A stretch of 64,000 nt of DNA, taken from Mycobacterium sp. 852002-50816_SCH5313054-b. GTDB lineage: Bacteria; Actinomycetota; Actinomycetes; Mycobacteriales; Mycobacteriaceae. This document shows positions 42,725 to 52,115 of the stretch, piece by piece. A program made the translations under genes and the position numbers. Under the pieces are notes generated by a model. That model did no database searches. It was given only the letters and a program-made list of their open reading frames with translations, and had not been told where the DNA came from. Within the stretch, counting starts at the first letter, position 1, and the number at the start of each line of letters is the position of its first letter. The stretch lies in assembly GCF_001667185.1 (NCBI RefSeq), contig NZ_LZIC01000054.1:59170-123169 (forward strand). Reading direction: 5' to 3'.

Positions 42725-43914
42725 TGCGGAACGGCCCCCGCAACGTCGCGAGCTACGGTCCAAACATCTACGCCAAGTCGGCAGTGGTCGACCCGTACCC
42801 GCACTACCGCCGGCTCCGCCGGCTCGGACCGGTGGTGTGGCTGAGCCGGCAGGGCGTCTACGCGCTGCCCCGCTATGCCGAGTGCAAAGCAACGCTGCGG
42901 GATGACGCGACGTTCATCTCGGGCAACGGCGTGGCACTCAATCCGATCAGCAATCGGCTGTCGCGAGGCACGACGCTCAACAGCGACGGCGTGGAGCACG
43001 ACCGGCGACGCAAACTGGTTGCGCACCGGCTACTTCCGCGAGCGTTGCGCGACCTCGCCGACACCATCGATGATCAAGCAGCCGCCATCGTCGACACCGC
43101 CGCGCGCCGCCGCACGGTTGACGCGGTCGCCGACCTCGCCTCGGCATTGCCGCTGGCCGTGGTGCCCGATCTGGTCGGATGGCCCCGTGACGAGCGGGGA
43201 CTGCTGATCGACTGGGGCGGGGCCACATTCGACATGCTGGGCCCGCTGAATCGGCAAGCCCTCATGTCCTTCCCGCGCAGCCTGCAGATGTTGCGATTCG
43301 CTCGCCGCGTCGTCCGCCGCCGCACCGTGCTCGAGGGCAGCATCGTCGACGAGTTGCTCGCCGCGGTCGACGCAGGGACCGTGAGCCGCGAGCAGTGCAC
43401 GGCGCTGATGATCGACTACATCGCGCCGTCACTCGACACCACCATCAGCGCCATCTCAAACGCCGTGTCCCTGTTCGCCAGTCACCCCGAGCAGTGGCAA
43501 CTCCTCAAGAACGACCCAGGTCTGATTCCCAACGCGGTCAACGAGATCGTGCGCTACGAATCGCCGCTGCGCGCGTTTGCCCGGCTGGTCCGGCATGACA
43601 CCGAGATCGCCGGTGCCGCCATTCCGGCGGGCGCGCGCGTCCTCGTCATGTACGCCTCGGCCAACCGCGACGAACGCGAATGGAAAGACCCGGACGCCTT
43701 CGACATTCGCCGCGACGCGGGACGACACCTCGGCTTCGGCAACGGCGCGCATGCGTGTGCCGGCCAGGCCCTGGCCCGCCGGGAGACGGCCGCCATGTTG
43801 CGCGCGCTGATCGATCGCGTCGACCGCATCCACGTCAGCGGCCCACCTACCTGGGCCGAAAACAACATCATCCGCCGGCATCAATCGCTTCCGGTCACCC
43901 TCGAATCGGCGTGA
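42724..43914 (+). CDS. Cytochrome P450
   Basis: The 396-residue soluble bacterial P450 has an I-helix IAPSLDTTISAIS (with the oxygen-activation Thr), ExxR in NEIVR, and heme thiolate C345 in FGNGAHACAG. All are consistent with an active monooxygenase. The substrate is unknown. No ferredoxin or reductase gene is adjacent. The dienelactone hydrolase operon is divergent across a shared operator-like palindrome, so the genes may be co-regulated. Confidence 0.93.
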   Translation: MRNGPRNVASYGPNIYAKSAVVDPYPHYRRLRRLGPVVWLSRQGVYALPRYAECKATLRDDATFISGNGVALNPISNRLSRGTTLNSDGVEHDRRRKLVAHRLLPRALRDLADTIDDQAAAIVDTAARRRTVDAVADLASALPLAVVPDLVGWPRDERGLLIDWGGATFDMLGPLNRQALMSFPRSLQMLRFARRVVRRRTVLEGSIVDELLAAVDAGTVSREQCTALMIDYIAPSLDTTISAISNAVSLFASHPEQWQLLKNDPGLIPNAVNEIVRYESPLRAFARLVRHDTEIAGAAIPAGARVLVMYASANRDEREWKDPDAFDIRRDAGRHLGFGNGAHACAGQALARRETAAMLRALIDRVDRIHVSGPPTWAENNIIRRHQSLPVTLESA

Positions 43915-43993
43915 GGATTCAGCGACTGCTCCGCAAGCTTGGCCATTGAAGGCATCGCCGAGTGCGAGGGCGCCGACCTGCGCGCCAGACTCC

Positions 43994-45598
43994 TCAGCCG
44001 ACTTTGATCGGCACCGTCACCGATTCGGTGGTGGCGGGTACCCGCGTGGTATCGACGACGAGGATCTCACCGCTGTCCTGGGTGCCGTTGGGCAGCATCT
44101 TGGGCTTGAGCTGAAACGGCGGCGCATCGGAGGCCAGGCCGGCCAACCCAAAGTCGCTGTCGTTGGCGAGAATCAGCGTGTTGCCGCCGTCCCGGCTGAT
44201 GACCCCTTCGATATGGTCATGCCCGAAGAAATTGCCGTCGGCCGAGAGCGTTCGTACCAGATCCCCGACATCGAGCTTGAGCGCTTTGGTGGCGAGGGTG
44301 ATGCCGGCGGCCTTGAGTTTGGCGCCGGCCGCCGCGTCGGTGCCGATGCCGACGAAGGTCTCGACGGGGACGCCGTCGATCAGGAGCCCGCCGGCACCGG
44401 CCTGATAGGTAGCCCCCGGGGCCGTGGAGTGCGGCCCGACATCGGTGGCCCCGGAGATGTCGGCCACGTAGATCTTCTTGTTGCCGTTGGGCTGCGGCGC
44501 GTCGTCGCGCTCGTCGATCAGGAACGTGGTCGCGCTCAACGCGGTGATTTCCGACACCGCGACCTTCGTCTGCTGCGGGTTGGCCAGTGGATAGAGGTAC
44601 TCGTGCATGTCGCCGCGGTTGGCGAGGTTGATGCTCACGATCCGGGTCAGTGGGACGGACCGGGATGAGCCGACCAAGCCCGGGGTGGCCAGGGCCGATT
44701 GCATGATGCCCACCAGCGTGCCGCCGTCGGGGGTGATGGTCAGCCCTTCCATGCCCTGGTTCGGGCCGCGCAGCGCGAGCTCCGCGGGCAGGCTGCCGTC
44801 GAACGGCGAAAGACGTTCCAGCTCTTTGCCGTTGGCGTCGAAGTGGACGACGAACGGGCCGTACTCGTCGGACACCCAGAACGTGCCGTCGGGCATGGCG
44901 ACCAGGCCCTCGGTGTCCAGGCCGTGGTCCGACTGCGGCAGGCGGTTGCCGTTGAGGTCCACCATCGACTCGCCGGTGGCGGCCCGCGGGTCGATCAGCC
45001 CCACCAGCGGCGCGCCGTCCTTCCCGGTCAGCGTGATGATCTGCTCCAGCGTCGCCACGCCGCGGGCGAGTTTGAGCTTGGCGATCTGCGGATGGAAATT
45101 CGGTACCGGAAGCACCTTTTCGCCGGGGGTGCGCCCGTCGACGTTCGGGCCCCGGTCGGACAGGCCGTAGATCTCGTCGGTGCTGCCGGGCACCGCGGCG
45201 ATCGCGGAGCCGTGCGCGTTGGCCTGCACCGCGACCTCGCCGACGATCAGCAGCGGCGCCTCGTCCTCGGCGTAGAGCCTGACGGCGTGGCTGACGGTGA
45301 CCGGAAGCTGATCCGTGCCGGTGAAGCCGGCGTCCGGCGTGTAGACCATCGCCCCGTAGGCGCCGTACGCGATGCTGCCGTGCGCGGGCTTGCCGAAGGC
45401 GACCGGCGTGACGCCGCCGGTGGCGGCCAACAGCTGTTCCGGCGAGATCATCAAAACCTTTCCCGCGGCGGTGCTCAGTTCCTTGAGCGACGGCGCCGAG
45501 AGCGACGGCGGGGGATCCGACGAGCAGGCCGCGACGGTGATCAACGCCGTTCCCGCCGCCAGCCACCCGGGCAGCGACGTCAGGCGAGGTGATGACAT
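43994..45598 (-). CDS. Phytase-like esterase lipoprotein
   Basis: The 534-residue lipoprotein has a signal peptide with lipobox VAAC (about residue 25). A short Ig/cadherin-like segment (about 35-105, with MVYTPDAGFTGTDQL) precedes a large domain of the 'esterase-like activity of phytase' family, with LSDRGPN, GLDTEGL, WVSDEYGPFV and GHDHIEGV blocks. It probably acts on a phosphate ester or lipid outside the membrane. It is convergent with the P450 gene. Confidence 0.85.
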   Translation of the reverse strand: MSSPRLTSLPGWLAAGTALITVAACSSDPPPSLSAPSLKELSTAAGKVLMISPEQLLAATGGVTPVAFGKPAHGSIAYGAYGAMVYTPDAGFTGTDQLPVTVSHAVRLYAEDEAPLLIVGEVAVQANAHGSAIAAVPGSTDEIYGLSDRGPNVDGRTPGEKVLPVPNFHPQIAKLKLARGVATLEQIITLTGKDGAPLVGLIDPRAATGESMVDLNGNRLPQSDHGLDTEGLVAMPDGTFWVSDEYGPFVVHFDANGKELERLSPFDGSLPAELALRGPNQGMEGLTITPDGGTLVGIMQSALATPGLVGSSRSVPLTRIVSINLANRGDMHEYLYPLANPQQTKVAVSEITALSATTFLIDERDDAPQPNGNKKIYVADISGATDVGPHSTAPGATYQAGAGGLLIDGVPVETFVGIGTDAAAGAKLKAAGITLATKALKLDVGDLVRTLSADGNFFGHDHIEGVISRDGGNTLILANDSDFGLAGLASDAPPFQLKPKMLPNGTQDSGEILVVDTTRVPATTESVTVPIKVG

Positions 45599-45617
45599 GA
45601 AGCCGATCTTTGCGCTT

Positions 45618-46400
45618 CTAACGCCGCTTATCCCGCACTTTGTAGGTAGAGGGCCACGACTTTTTGGACTCGTCGCCCGTCAGCGGCGTCCCCATCCCCC
45701 CGACCTTCACGTTGTAGGCCTCCTTGCCGGGGCCGACCTCGCGATTGGCGTGTTCCTGCGCCAGGTAGTAGAGCTCGTCGATGGTGGCCTCGTCGTAGGC
45801 GACGAACGAAGTCTCGCGGGCGAGGTCGTCGATGCCCGCCAGCATCCGGTCGGGCAGGAGGCGCGAGGCCAGCGCCGCGACGCCCAGCAGCGAGAACGGG
45901 ATGACCCAGTAGCAGACGTAGGACAGCGGCGTCTTGGTGTCGAGGATCGTCGCGTCGGCGGCCACGATCGGCGGGATCGCCGCCGACGCCGTCATGCCGG
46001 CGAACGCGGCGATCCAGACCCAGGTCAGCAACCCGGCCATCCGGGCGAACAGCGCCGTCTTGACGACGTCGGCGGGGTGTTCGGCGGCGGCCAACGCGCG
46101 GGCGAACGGCTTGCCGAGCAGCGCGCCGGCCAGAGCAACCACGAAGATCCCGGCGTTGCCCAGCGGCAATATCCACCGCTGGTTGAAAGAGTCATCGAGC
46201 GCGAAGGCCAGGATCGTCAGCACCAAAAAGACCGCGGCAGAGCCGACTTGGAGTGGCTCCCACGGTTTGGCCGCCGAGCGATCGACCGCGATCACCGCGA
46301 CGGCGAACGCCAGCGCGACCAGCGCGGCGGCGGCGAACGGAACGTTACCGACCAGCGCCCAATAGACGATCCACGGCGCAAAGCTAAACAGCAGGCCCAC
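45618..46400 (-). CDS. Five- to six-helix membrane protein, unknown
   Basis: The 260-residue protein has helices in about 5-195 and a soluble C-terminus with EATIDELYYLAQEHANREVG and KVGGMGTPLTG. I do not recognise the family. The GTG start has TAAACT 8 nt upstream, so a leaderless mRNA is likely. It sits 19 bp upstream of the phytase-like lipoprotein gene and may share its transcript. Confidence 0.75.
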   Translation of the reverse strand: MGLLFSFAPWIVYWALVGNVPFAAAALVALAFAVAVIAVDRSAAKPWEPLQVGSAAVFLVLTILAFALDDSFNQRWILPLGNAGIFVVALAGALLGKPFARALAAAEHPADVVKTALFARMAGLLTWVWIAAFAGMTASAAIPPIVAADATILDTKTPLSYVCYWVIPFSLLGVAALASRLLPDRMLAGIDDLARETSFVAYDEATIDELYYLAQEHANREVGPGKEAYNVKVGGMGTPLTGDESKKSWPSTYKVRDKRR

Positions 46401-46408
46401 GAGGGGTC

Positions 46409-46414
46409 AGTTTA
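46409..46414 (-). promoter_or_regulatory. -10 box TAAACT for leaderless membrane protein gene
   Basis: The TANNNT element ends 8 nt before the GTG start on the minus strand, and no ribosome-binding site is seen. Confidence 0.45.
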
Positions 46415-46448
46415 TGAGTGACGACTTCGGGCACCGTCGGCGGCAAGG

Positions 46449-47723
<1,275 letters not shown>

Positions 47724-47830
47724 CTACCTACTGAGCCCGGCCGGTTTGCCAAATCGCGGTGAACCCGAACCTGTGATACACCATCAGAACCACCCAACGC
47801 ATCGATGAGCTGCCCGGAGGGAGCAAGGTC

Positions 47831-48301
47831 ATGGTTATCGCACGGCGCTTCGCCGCAACCGCAATGTTCGCCGCCTGGACCGTCGGTGCGGCCGGCACGG
47901 CGTGGGCGGACACACCGACGATGGACGGCAGCTACACCGAGACCGCGACAACTCCTGCGGGCGCGACCTTTACCAGCAGTTGGACGGTCAATTCCTGCGG
48001 CGACGGCTGCCTCTGGATCAAGGCCGGGGCGGGCAGCAGCCAAGCTCGGTTGGTCGACGGCCAATGGGTACTGGATACGCTCAACAACGTGAATTGCGCG
48101 GACGGCAGTTACATCCAATACGCGACGAGCACCCACATAACGTGGGATCCCAACACCCTTACCGGCACCGCTGAGCACACCTACGTCGTGCCGGCCTGCG
48201 GCCATCCGCCGGGCTACGCGCAGACGGACCACATAGAGATCAAGCAGACGCCGTCCTCGTCGTCGCCGTCACCGTCGCCGTCCGCCTCGCCGTCGTCCTG
48301 A
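47831..48301 (+). CDS. Small secreted protein with Ser/Pro tail
   Basis: The 156-residue exported protein has a signal peptide with a likely cleavage after AWA (residue 26). A beta-rich domain with four cysteines (two likely disulfides) follows. The C-terminus is a Ser-Pro repeat tail SSSSPSPSPSASPSS that could be O-mannosylated. GGAGGGAG precedes the ATG. Similar small secreted proteins are common in mycobacteria; the function is unknown. Confidence 0.82.
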   Translation: MVIARRFAATAMFAAWTVGAAGTAWADTPTMDGSYTETATTPAGATFTSSWTVNSCGDGCLWIKAGAGSSQARLVDGQWVLDTLNNVNCADGSYIQYATSTHITWDPNTLTGTAEHTYVVPACGHPPGYAQTDHIEIKQTPSSSSPSPSPSASPSS

Positions 48302-48356
48302 CGGGGCCGGGCGACTGTCCGGGCCGCGCCCCCAGCGGCCTGGGTATTGATCAGGG

Positions 48357-48384
48357 CCGCAAGTTCGAATCCTGCGGGGCACCA
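48357..48384 (+). tRNA. Degenerate tRNA 3'-end fragment (tRNA-Arg-like), att-like
   Basis: GCAAGTTCGAATCCTGC forms a T-arm (one A-C mismatch), followed by GGGGCACCA with the CCA encoded. It resembles the 3' end of mycobacterial tRNA-Arg (GCAGGTTCGAATCCTGC and then CGGGGGCACCA) with a few bases lost. There is no D or anticodon arm upstream, so it is not a functional tRNA. Such fragments are left by integrases that use tRNA 3' ends. Confidence 0.5.
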
Positions 48385-48489
48385 TCTGACCAGCGCAGAT
48401 GCGATCCCGCACAAGATTCGCACCACGAGGTCAAAGAGAAATCGGACTTGGTCGTTGCACGCAGGCTGGAGAAGTGGCAAGTCCCGTGC

Positions 48490-48500
48490 GGGGGGGGGGG
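48490..48500. repeat. Run of 11 G
   Basis: A homopolymer of 11 G lies 6 bp beyond the stop of the minus-strand membrane protein gene. It is outside any coding sequence. It is prone to slippage and to sequencing error. Confidence 0.85.
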
Positions 48501-48506
48501 CGTGCG

Positions 48507-49616
48507 TCAATTCGATTTGTCGAATCGCTGGCGTTGCCGCACCCCATACGCCGCGGCCTTCACGGCGTGGTCATCCTCCAACCCCGATCCCAGGGCACCG
48601 CCCAATGTTGCGACCGCCGCCACCAGCCAGGCCATCAGCAATAAGGATGAGAGGCTGACGGGGTGGCCGATATTTTGCGCGACCATTTGCGGTGGCAGCG
48701 TCCACCAGGCGGTCAGCAGCAGCAGGATGAACAGCCCGATGTGGAGAATGACGACGCCGATGGTCAGGGTGACAACGGTCGCTGCGTTGTACAGCACCGC
48801 GCGTTCACGTTCGCCGGCCGAATGCGGCCGTTCCCATAGTTCGTGGTGAAGGATGAGCCACGCGATCATCGCTGTACTCGCCAAGATCGTCGCCGCGCTC
48901 AATCGCCAAGGGCCCATCGTGTCGGACAACTGCCAAATTGTCGGATACGCAAGGCTCACGGCCCCAGTGGCGAACGCCGCCATCAACACCTTGGACATAC
49001 CAGCAGCTAATCGCCACGGGCGGTTGGCGTAAACCATGCCCGTCAGAAGTTGCAGGCGTGACAAGGATGTGGGGGCGACGTAGCGGACAACGTCGTCCTC
49101 CTGCATCCGGGTCAGCCGCTTGACGGATCGGTTTTGCTTGTCCGACTGGCCCGTCACCTCCGCCACGATTGTCCGCGCTAGATTTTTCACCCGGCGATCG
49201 ATGAACAAACCGCCCACTGCGGGGATGGAGATCAGTCCGAACCGGCTATGCAAGCTGATGTCAGCAATCACCGGCGTCGTCCCGAGACGTCGTGGTAGAT
49301 CGGTCAGGTAGATAACGATGTCCTCGGTCTCGCCAGCCGGGTCGACGGTGCGGATCACCTCTAAGACCTCGGCGTGCTCATCGAACGGGTAGGCGTGGCG
49401 TCGCACAGACACGTCCCACTTGCCGTCCGCGGGAGCGCCGTCCGTCAGCGCATCCGAGAGCGAGTCAGAAAGACGTTCGGCGATCACCGCCGGAACACCG
49501 GGATCGGCGATTAGCAAGATTGATGACGGGGCTCGTGGCACTGGTTCGCGGCATACCCGTACCCCACACGGCCAAACGTCCCTGGTGACCGCGATGGCTC
49601 CGGCACGACAGCCCAT
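48507..49616 (-). CDS. Membrane protein of the stress island, unknown
   Basis: The 369-residue protein has a soluble N-terminal domain (about 30-165, SSILLIADPGVPAVIAERLS to VAEVTG). A linker SVKRLTRMQEDDVVRYVAPTSLSRLQLLTGMVYANRPWR follows, then four to five transmembrane helices (about 205-350). I do not recognise the family. It lies 92 bp downstream of, and in the same direction as, the chaperone/redox operon, suggesting a shared stress role, which is inference only. The exact start is uncertain, as no Shine-Dalgarno precedes the ATG. Confidence 0.75.
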   Translation of the reverse strand: MGCRAGAIAVTRDVWPCGVRVCREPVPRAPSSILLIADPGVPAVIAERLSDSLSDALTDGAPADGKWDVSVRRHAYPFDEHAEVLEVIRTVDPAGETEDIVIYLTDLPRRLGTTPVIADISLHSRFGLISIPAVGGLFIDRRVKNLARTIVAEVTGQSDKQNRSVKRLTRMQEDDVVRYVAPTSLSRLQLLTGMVYANRPWRLAAGMSKVLMAAFATGAVSLAYPTIWQLSDTMGPWRLSAATILASTAMIAWLILHHELWERPHSAGERERAVLYNAATVVTLTIGVVILHIGLFILLLLTAWWTLPPQMVAQNIGHPVSLSSLLLMAWLVAAVATLGGALGSGLEDDHAVKAAAYGVRQRQRFDKSN

Positions 49617-49708
49617 CCGGCTGGTGCCGTATGGGTGGGTCCTTCCGAGTCGGGTTACCGGTTCAGCATTGCCAATGGTGGCCGACCACCCGGGGCGACC
49701 GCCGTGGA

Positions 49709-51397
49709 TCAGGTCCCGAAGTAGTCGTGGATTTGGCGGATTGCCATAGCTCCTTCGCCGACCGCGGACGCCACCCGCTTGACCGAGCCACTACGCACGT
49801 CGCCCGCGGCGAACACGCCGGGCCGGCTGGTCTCCAGGATCATCGGCTGACGTTGCGCTGGCCGCTGATTGCCGTCAGTGTCCGAGTAGAGCGCGGCCGG
49901 GCCGGTTGGAATGTAACCGTGGTCGTCGAGCTCGATAGCGCCGGCGAGCCACGACGTGTTGGGGACGGCGCCGATGAAAACGAACAGGGCGCGGGTCTGG
50001 ATCAGCTCACGCTCGCCCGTGCGTTTGTTTTCGGTAACCACCGCGGTGAGTGCACCGTCTCCGTGCACCTCCCGAATCTCGGTACACGACCGGACGGTCA
50101 CGCGGGGGTGCTGGCGGATCTGATCGACGAGATATCGGGACATGCTCTTGTTCAGGTCGTCGCCGCGGATCGCGACATACACCCGGGAGACCCGCGCGGC
50201 GAGGAAGACCGCCGCCTGGCCCGCGGAGTTACCACCCCCGACAATGACGACGGGACCCGTGCCGCACATCAAGGCCTCTTGGAAGGTGGCGGCGTAGTAC
50301 ACGCCGTTGCCTTGCAACGATTCGATTCCCGGGACCGCGAGCCTGCGGTACCTGGCTCCCATGGCGAGCACGACGGCGCGGGCGACCACCGATTCCTGAT
50401 CGGCGAGTTGGAGCAGATGGTGTCCGCCGTCGGATTCCAGCCGGGTAACTTCCGCGGAGACCATAATCCGCGCGCCAAATTTGCCGGCCTGCAGAACGGC
50501 CCGTTCGGCCAGGTCGGCACCCGAGATTCCGCCCGGGAATCCGAGGTAGTTCTCGATTCTCGATGACGTCCCGGCCTGTCCGCCGGTTGCTATCCGTTCC
50601 ATGGCCGCCGTGGTCAGGCCGTCCGAAGCGCCATACACGGCCGCCCCCAGGCCGGCCGGACCAGTGCCCACCACAACGACGTCGGATTCGGCGGGCACGG
50701 TATCGGGCACCGGCAGCCCGACCCGGCGGGCCAGCTCGGTGGTTGTCGGGTTGCGCAGCACCTCACCGTCCCAGATCACCACCGGGGTGTCCTGGGGCGA
50801 TACTCCGAACCGGTGCAGCAACCGCTCGGCGTGCTTGTCGCGCTCCAAGTCGATCCACTTGTGCGGTAACCGGTTTCGCGCCGCGAATTCCCGCAGCCGC
50901 GCCGTATCGGGGTCATAACAGGAGCCGATGATCCGAAATCCCGATCCTTCCTGGATCAGCAGCGAGCGGCGTAACAGGTAGGCGCGCAGGATGAGGTCAC
51001 TAAGCACCGGATCGTGGGCGACCATGGCCCGCACCCGCTCGGTCGGTACCACAAGCACTTCGCCGGGTTCCACCACTTCGGCGGTGTAGAACGCGGCTTC
51101 ACCTTCGAGGTCGCCCAGCTCCCCGAGGAACCTCCGGGGGCCGTGTATCCGGATCACGTGCCGATCGCCCGCGTCGTCGGTAGTGCTGACGGCTACCTTG
51201 CCGGACAGAATGACGAAAAAATAGTCGGAGCGCTCACCCTCGCGGACCAGCGTTTCGCCCGTGTCGACGGCGCGCCGGGCGCCCCCTGCCTCGAGGGTGA
51301 CAATCTGATCGTCAGGCAGTCGCGGGTACGCACCGTATATGTCCGGGGTTTCTTGCACCGGCGTCGATGCGCGCCGGTCGGCGGCGACCTCAGACAT
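49709..51397 (-). CDS. cNMP-binding domain fused to thioredoxin-reductase-like flavoprotein
   Basis: The 562-residue fusion has a Crp-type cyclic-nucleotide-binding domain (about 25-145), a thioredoxin-like segment (about 153-230, with a lone Cys in IGSCYDPD) and a FAD/NAD(P)H domain (about 238-562). That domain has GTGPAGLGAA, GGQAGTSSRIENYLGFPGG, the NADPH motif VGGGNSAGQAA and FAAGDVRSG. The redox CxxC of true thioredoxin reductases (CATC) is absent; the region reads GVYYAATFQEALMC. It may therefore be a cNMP-gated NADPH oxidoreductase with another acceptor. Its start overlaps the UBP zinc-finger gene by 8 bp. Confidence 0.9.
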   Translation of the reverse strand: MSEVAADRRASTPVQETPDIYGAYPRLPDDQIVTLEAGGARRAVDTGETLVREGERSDYFFVILSGKVAVSTTDDAGDRHVIRIHGPRRFLGELGDLEGEAAFYTAEVVEPGEVLVVPTERVRAMVAHDPVLSDLILRAYLLRRSLLIQEGSGFRIIGSCYDPDTARLREFAARNRLPHKWIDLERDKHAERLLHRFGVSPQDTPVVIWDGEVLRNPTTTELARRVGLPVPDTVPAESDVVVVGTGPAGLGAAVYGASDGLTTAAMERIATGGQAGTSSRIENYLGFPGGISGADLAERAVLQAGKFGARIMVSAEVTRLESDGGHHLLQLADQESVVARAVVLAMGARYRRLAVPGIESLQGNGVYYAATFQEALMCGTGPVVIVGGGNSAGQAAVFLAARVSRVYVAIRGDDLNKSMSRYLVDQIRQHPRVTVRSCTEIREVHGDGALTAVVTENKRTGERELIQTRALFVFIGAVPNTSWLAGAIELDDHGYIPTGPAALYSDTDGNQRPAQRQPMILETSRPGVFAAGDVRSGSVKRVASAVGEGAMAIRQIHDYFGT

Positions 51398-51653
51398 AGT
51401 TCTGATCGACGTAGCACCAACGCCACGTCTCTCCCGGTTCCATGGACTGCACGATCGGGTGGCCCACCGTGTACGCATGCGCGCGGGCATGCCGCATCGG
51501 TGACGAGTCACAGCAGCCGACATGCCCGCACGTCAGGCACAGCCGGAGGTGCACCCACGGGGTGCCGAGCCGCAGACATTCCTCACAGCCATTCGTGTGC
51601 GGGCGCACCTGGCGAATCGCCGCCACGTGTGGATCGATATTCACAGAAGTCAT
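51390..51653 (-). CDS. UBP-type (ubiquitin-hydrolase-like) zinc-finger protein
   Basis: The 87-residue protein is a single ZnF-UBP domain: C23xxC26, C40xxC43, C47-C48, and histidines in RHARAHAYTVGH. In eukaryotes this fold binds the ubiquitin C-terminus; bacterial stand-alone forms are often next to thioredoxin-reductase-like genes and their ligand is unknown. The ATG overlaps the thioredoxin stop by four bases (ATGA), and its own 3' end overlaps the flavoprotein start. Confidence 0.9.
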   Translation of the reverse strand: MTSVNIDPHVAAIRQVRPHTNGCEECLRLGTPWVHLRLCLTCGHVGCCDSSPMRHARAHAYTVGHPIVQSMEPGETWRWCYVDQNYV

Positions 51654-52102
51654 GCGCGTGCCTCCTCCGTGTTGCCTGCCGACAGCGTCCGGTCCAGCCA
51701 ATTGCGCAGCGCCGCAACGGGTGCGGCACCCGATTGCCGCCCCAGTACTTGCCCGTGGTCAAAGAGCAACAGTGTCGGCACCGCCTGAACCGCGAACCGT
51801 TGCGAGATCGCCGGCGCCTTGTCCACATCGACCTTGACCAGTTTGAGTTGTCCGGCGCGTTCGGTGGCGAGCTGCTCCAGCGCCGGGCTCACCATGCGGC
51901 ACGGTCCACACCATGTCGCCCAGAGGTCGACAAGCACTGGAACCGAGGACTTTTCGGCAACGTCGGCGAAGTCCGGGTCGCCGGCCGCTGCGATCCACGG
52001 CAACCACTGGTGACAGTTTGCGCACCGGGGCTTCCCCGCGGCCGCCGCGGGTACCCGGTTGCGTTTTCCGCAGTGCGGGCATGTCACGATGTCGGCTTCC
52101 AT
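51650..52102 (-). CDS. Thioredoxin 2-type protein with N-terminal zinc ribbon
   Basis: The 150-residue protein has a zinc ribbon (CPHC at 8-11 and CANC at 27-30) and a thioredoxin domain with WATWCGPC, the conserved cis-Pro in AVPTLLLF and KVDVD. This is the TrxC (Trx2) layout, associated with oxidative and heat stress. The ATG lies 13 bp after the ClpB stop. It is translationally coupled to the UBP zinc-finger gene. Confidence 0.93.
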   Translation of the reverse strand: MEADIVTCPHCGKRNRVPAAAAGKPRCANCHQWLPWIAAAGDPDFADVAEKSSVPVLVDLWATWCGPCRMVSPALEQLATERAGQLKLVKVDVDKAPAISQRFAVQAVPTLLLFDHGQVLGRQSGAAPVAALRNWLDRTLSAGNTEEARA

Positions 52103-52115
52103 GGCGTCACCTCCG

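Noticed and set aside
48301..48506. An integrase or transposase gene at the island edge
   Set aside because: No recombinase motif is found in any frame; only the tRNA-like fragment is present.
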